DNA of 8,437 bases, taken from positions 1-8,437 of the forward strand of contig CAMJGB010000078.1 of the NCBI GenBank assembly GCA_946405115.1, in the 5' to 3' direction. Positions 6,269 through 8,437 of the stretch are shown piece after piece. Below the pieces are notes generated by a model that ran no database searches, had not been told where the DNA came from, and saw only the letters and a list, made by a program, of their open reading frames with translations. Numbering within the stretch: the first letter of the stretch is position 1; every line of letters begins with the position of its first letter. Both the position numbers and the translations under genes were made by a program. Source of the DNA: an uncultured Clostridia bacterium (GTDB lineage: Bacteria; Bacillota; Clostridia; Saccharofermentanales; Saccharofermentanaceae).

Positions 6269-7177
6269 ATGAAGTATCCATTAGACAAAGAACTGAAGAG
6301 TTTATCAATATACAGCGGCTCGATGGTGGGCAGGCTGTATCCGCTTATCAATATCGGTTATAGGCTGAAGAAATGCAGATCCGATGAGTTTGTATCTGTG
6401 AAGAAAGTCTCCACCCCGGGATATGATGGTGCGAGCATTGATACTCTGATCATTGAACCCATAGACTGCGGTAAAGATTTGCCCTGCATATTTTTATTCC
6501 ATGGCGGCGGACTCCTGATGAGCGCATCCGATGCACATTACCAGGTGGCAAAATGGTATGCCAGAGAGGCGAACTGCAAGGTCATAATGCCTGATTACAG
6601 ACTGTTGCCCAAGTTCACTTATCCCGTTGCCTTGGAGGATTGCTATAACACGTATCAGTGGGTTTTACAAAACGCTGAAAGCCTTGGCATCAACAAGGAC
6701 AGGATCATATTTGCAGGTGACAGCGCAGGCGGCCACATCTCCGCTGCGCTGATCGTGATGCTGAAGGACAGAAACCAGCCTATCCCTCAAGGAGCGATGC
6801 TTATCTATCCTGCTTTGGATAAAAGAATGATCACTGAGTCAATGAAGTATACAGATACTCCCATCTTTGATTCGAATTGCTACAAACTGTTCTGGAGTAT
6901 GTATCTTAAGGACCAAGATGCTTCTCAGGCAACATATGCATCCATCTCTGAGATTGATAATCTTGATTACTTTCCGAGGACATATGTGGAAACGGCTGAA
7001 TTTGATTGTCTCCACGACGAAGGAATTGAATTCGCGAAGAAACTCATTTCTCAGGGAGTTGACACTCAATACTACAATGTGGTCGGTACTTGCCACGGAT
7101 TTGAAGCGGCGCCCAAAAGTTCGCTCCTTGCTGCATGCATGAAGAGACGTATTGAGTGGATTAAGAATACTATTTAA
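6269..7177 (+). CDS. Alpha/beta hydrolase, HSL-type esterase/lipase
   Basis: 302 residues, typical for the hormone-sensitive-lipase (abhydrolase_3) group. The oxyanion-hole HGGG is at 78-81 and PDYRLLP at 108-114. The nucleophile elbow GDSAGG has S152, D246 follows in AEFDCLHDEG, and H276 lies in GTCHGF, so the catalytic triad is complete. No signal peptide is seen, so a cytoplasmic esterase or deacetylase acting on small acyl or acetyl esters is likely. The start at 6269 is supported by AAAGGTGA (6257-6264), which overlaps the stop codon of the preceding small membrane gene; an upstream in-frame ATG at 6233 lies inside that gene. The stop codon abuts that of the convergent acyltransferase gene with no spacer. 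The natural substrate is unknown; the neighbouring O-acyltransferase hints at acyl-group turnover. Confidence 0.93.
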   Translation: MKYPLDKELKSLSIYSGSMVGRLYPLINIGYRLKKCRSDEFVSVKKVSTPGYDGASIDTLIIEPIDCGKDLPCIFLFHGGGLLMSASDAHYQVAKWYAREANCKVIMPDYRLLPKFTYPVALEDCYNTYQWVLQNAESLGINKDRIIFAGDSAGGHISAALIVMLKDRNQPIPQGAMLIYPALDKRMITESMKYTDTPIFDSNCYKLFWSMYLKDQDASQATYASISEIDNLDYFPRTYVETAEFDCLHDEGIEFAKKLISQGVDTQYYNVVGTCHGFEAAPKSSLLAACMKRRIEWIKNTI

Positions 7178-8170
7178 TCAGACAGGTTTTTGCCCGAAGA
7201 TTCTCCTTAATAGATTGATCCTGGATAATCCATATCCTAATGCAAGTATGACCGCCAGACGGATCAATACGATGCATATAACCGGGATGTTAAATGCAGA
7301 GTTTAAATACATCCAATCTATTGTATTCATCTCACAATAATGAATGATCAATATATATAAGCTGACTTTACCGATCTCATTAATAACTGTAGCAGGAAGG
7401 TTCTTCTTGCGTGTCGCTAACTGGGATAACATAAGAATAAACACAACGCAGATTAATGGTCCGAATATGTCCTCCACATATAGGAAATCACAAAATGCAA
7501 AATCCACTTTATGCATAAAGGGCGTAAACATATAAACAAGCGAGAAAACTGTGATGGCTGCAGTAGCGACAGTTTTATACCTTGTAAAGAACCTCTTGAT
7601 TCGGTCTTTGTTTGCCTTCAAATTGTATCCCAGGTAAAGATATAATACCGATGCTAAGCTTGCAGGTATTTCAAATGGAATATCCAAAAATCGGGCTAAT
7701 GCTACTCCTGCTACAAAGCTTAGTGCTGCACTTACGAATTGAAGTTTCTTGCTCTTTAGCTTAAGGATCACTCTTAGAATGAGAGAAGAGCAAAACAGTG
7801 CCCAAAAGAACCAGAGGACTCCCTGGTGATAATTTATCGGAGTGCCGTTCAACCCTAACCGATTATCTATATAAGCCTTTAGAAAAGAAACTACCCCGGC
7901 AGATCCTTTGGAAAAGAAAAACATACAGGACTGAACTGCCACGAATAATGCCTCTCCAAAAACAACAGGGAAAAGAAGAGATCTGCCTCTTTTGTATGCA
8001 TAATCAGACAGGGTATCTCTAGTGCTGATAAAATATCCGGATATGATAAAGAACAGAAAAACATGGTAGCTGCTAACAATCTGCCAACAGTAACCGTCGA
8101 TTATGTGGCCTAATAGCACGCTGATTATTGCAATACCCTTTGCAAAATCTAAATAATCGATCCTTCTCAT
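7178..8170 (-). CDS. Acyltransferase-3 family membrane O-acyltransferase
   Basis: 330 residues with about ten hydrophobic segments. The N-terminus RRIDYLDFAKGIAIISVLLGH holds the family (R/K)-x10-H motif as K11 and H22. It is followed by the second signature YHVFLFFIISGYFIS (about 35-49), matching the H.PLFF.ISGF pattern of OafA/NolL fucose-4-O-acetylase-like enzymes (COG3594 style). Members transfer acetyl or other acyl groups onto sugars or peptidoglycan across the membrane. A GTG at 8182 would add four residues; the ATG at 8170 is preferred, though neither has a strong ribosome site. Sampled lines are about 38-42% GC against about 53% in a sampled MATE line. It is the only minus-strand gene of the window. 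No SGNH domain or glycan locus is adjacent, so the acceptor is unknown. Confidence 0.9.
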   Translation of the reverse strand: MRRIDYLDFAKGIAIISVLLGHIIDGYCWQIVSSYHVFLFFIISGYFISTRDTLSDYAYKRGRSLLFPVVFGEALFVAVQSCMFFFSKGSAGVVSFLKAYIDNRLGLNGTPINYHQGVLWFFWALFCSSLILRVILKLKSKKLQFVSAALSFVAGVALARFLDIPFEIPASLASVLYLYLGYNLKANKDRIKRFFTRYKTVATAAITVFSLVYMFTPFMHKVDFAFCDFLYVEDIFGPLICVVFILMLSQLATRKKNLPATVINEIGKVSLYILIIHYCEMNTIDWMYLNSAFNIPVICIVLIRLAVILALGYGLSRINLLRRIFGQKPV

Positions 8171-8214
8171 TAAAAATATCACTCTGTCTATATATGATTT
8201 ATGCGCCGAATCTT

Positions 8215-8223
8215 ATTATAACA
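8215..8223 (-). promoter_or_regulatory. Extended -10 promoter of the acyltransferase gene
   Basis: Read on the minus strand this is TGTTATAAT, a perfect TGn-TATAAT. Transcription would start near 8208, about 38 bases before the ATG at 8170. The -35 position (8238-8243) reads CTAATG, a poor match, as expected for an extended -10 promoter. Confidence 0.6.
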
Positions 8224-8242
8224 CGGCACGTTTCAACCATTA

Positions 8243-8253
8243 GTTCCGGGAAC
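8243..8253 (+). promoter_or_regulatory. 11-bp palindrome between divergent promoters
   Basis: GTTCC-G-GGAAC is a perfect five-base inverted repeat around one base. It touches the -35 positions of both the minus-strand acyltransferase promoter (8238-8243) and the putative plus-strand promoter (8249-8254). A further GGAA half-site follows at 8258-8261. The placement suits a regulator binding site. Confidence 0.4.
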
Positions 8254-8271
8254 ACACGGAATAAATGTTAA

Positions 8272-8277
8272 TATAAA
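8272..8277 (+). promoter_or_regulatory. Possible -10 box of the LMW-PTP-like gene
   Basis: TATAAA is about 25 bases before the ATG at 8302, with a ribosome site AGAGGAGA (8286-8293) between them. No convincing -35 is visible (GGAACA at 17 bases spacing). Confidence 0.35.
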
Positions 8278-8301
8278 CTGGTTCAAGAGGAGACTACGGA
8301 A

Positions 8302-8352
8302 ATGATAAAAATACTGTTTGTATGTCACGGCAGGATACGGCGTTCAGCCTGA
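8302..8352 (+). pseudogene. Truncated low-molecular-weight protein tyrosine phosphatase, 5' fragment
   Basis: Only 16 codons, but MIKILFVCHG is the characteristic start of bacterial LMW protein tyrosine phosphatases, whose next residues are normally NICRSP. Here the frame continues RIRRSA and then hits TGA, so the C-x5-R-S spacing (C8, R14, S15) survives by sequence while the Asn and second Cys are lost. The full protein of about 150 residues is absent. The good ribosome site AGAGGAGA at 8286-8293 indicates that this was once a working start. Homology seems to end near 8331, as expected for a recombination junction, a frameshifted remnant or a misassembled contig end. Confidence 0.6.
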
Positions 8353-8434
8353 AAACCTAATAACTACAGGGGTTACGAAGAAGATTGATGAGATTTTATC
8401 CTTCGTTTATCCCTTTCCGCCGAACCCAGTGTGA
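8309..8434 (+). other. Open stretch in a second frame, possible 3' end of a broken gene
   Basis: In the frame one base ahead of the phosphatase fragment, 41 codons are open up to a TGA at 8432-8434. The part from 8333 reads like real protein (GYGVQPENLITTGVTKK, then IDEILSFVYPF). It has no ATG or good start and I recognise no family. It may be the tail of a gene joined to the phosphatase start, or chance. A 9-bp imperfect hairpin (ACGAAG...CTTCGT with an inner GAT/ATC, 8375-8406) lies within it. Confidence 0.25.
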
Positions 8435-8437
8435 ATA

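Noticed and set aside
5959..6351. 130-codon open frame on the minus strand
   Set aside because: Crosses three plus-strand genes in antisense and has no domain-like pattern.
8375..8406. Hairpin near the window end as a terminator
   Set aside because: The stem is interrupted by a two-base bulge, has a 12-base loop, and is followed by mixed TTATCCC rather than a T run.

Overview
The window looks like a low-to-mid GC Bacillota genome, most likely a gut or rumen Clostridia (Lachnospirales/Oscillospirales-like). The basis is strong AGGAGG-type Shine-Dalgarno sites, Lys/Glu-rich proteins, a typical clostridial MATE exporter and a lipobox protein. This is a judgement from protein style; no marker gene is present.

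Layout. (1) 68-733: a membrane-anchored C39-like cysteine peptidase. (2) 734-885: a non-coding gap with two mutually exclusive hairpins, followed by a 49-residue basic protein (886-1035). (3) 1081-1770: a histidine phosphatase. (4) 1844-4529: a same-strand series of aldo/keto reductase, acidic lipoprotein resembling DUF3298/RsiV-type proteins, MaoC-like hydratase and a small membrane protein with a C-terminal zinc ribbon. (5) 4652-7177: a coupled set of MATE exporter, an 89-residue membrane protein resembling only the N-terminus of a PAP2 phosphatase, and an HSL-type alpha/beta hydrolase. (6) 8170-7178, minus strand: an acyltransferase-3 family membrane protein, tail-to-tail with the hydrolase with no base between the two stop codons. 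(7) 8302 onward: the start of a low-molecular-weight protein tyrosine phosphatase that loses homology and stops after 16 codons.

No pathway ties all the genes together. The central genes are generic metabolism and envelope functions. The hydrolase/acyltransferase pair could act on acyl groups of envelope or glycan substrates, which is inference only. This pair lies between two gene fragments (PAP2-like on the left, LMW-PTP on the right), and sampled lines of the acyltransferase are more AT-rich than sampled lines of the MATE gene, so it may be a later insertion.

The most notable non-coding signals are the alternative hairpins at 761-808, an inverted repeat overlapping the putative MATE promoter (4614-4629), an 11-bp palindrome midway between divergent promoters (8243-8253), and -10 boxes placed directly against start codons that lack a Shine-Dalgarno site (2777, 4652). 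I see no tRNA, rRNA, CRISPR array, complete insertion sequence or convincing Rho-independent terminator.
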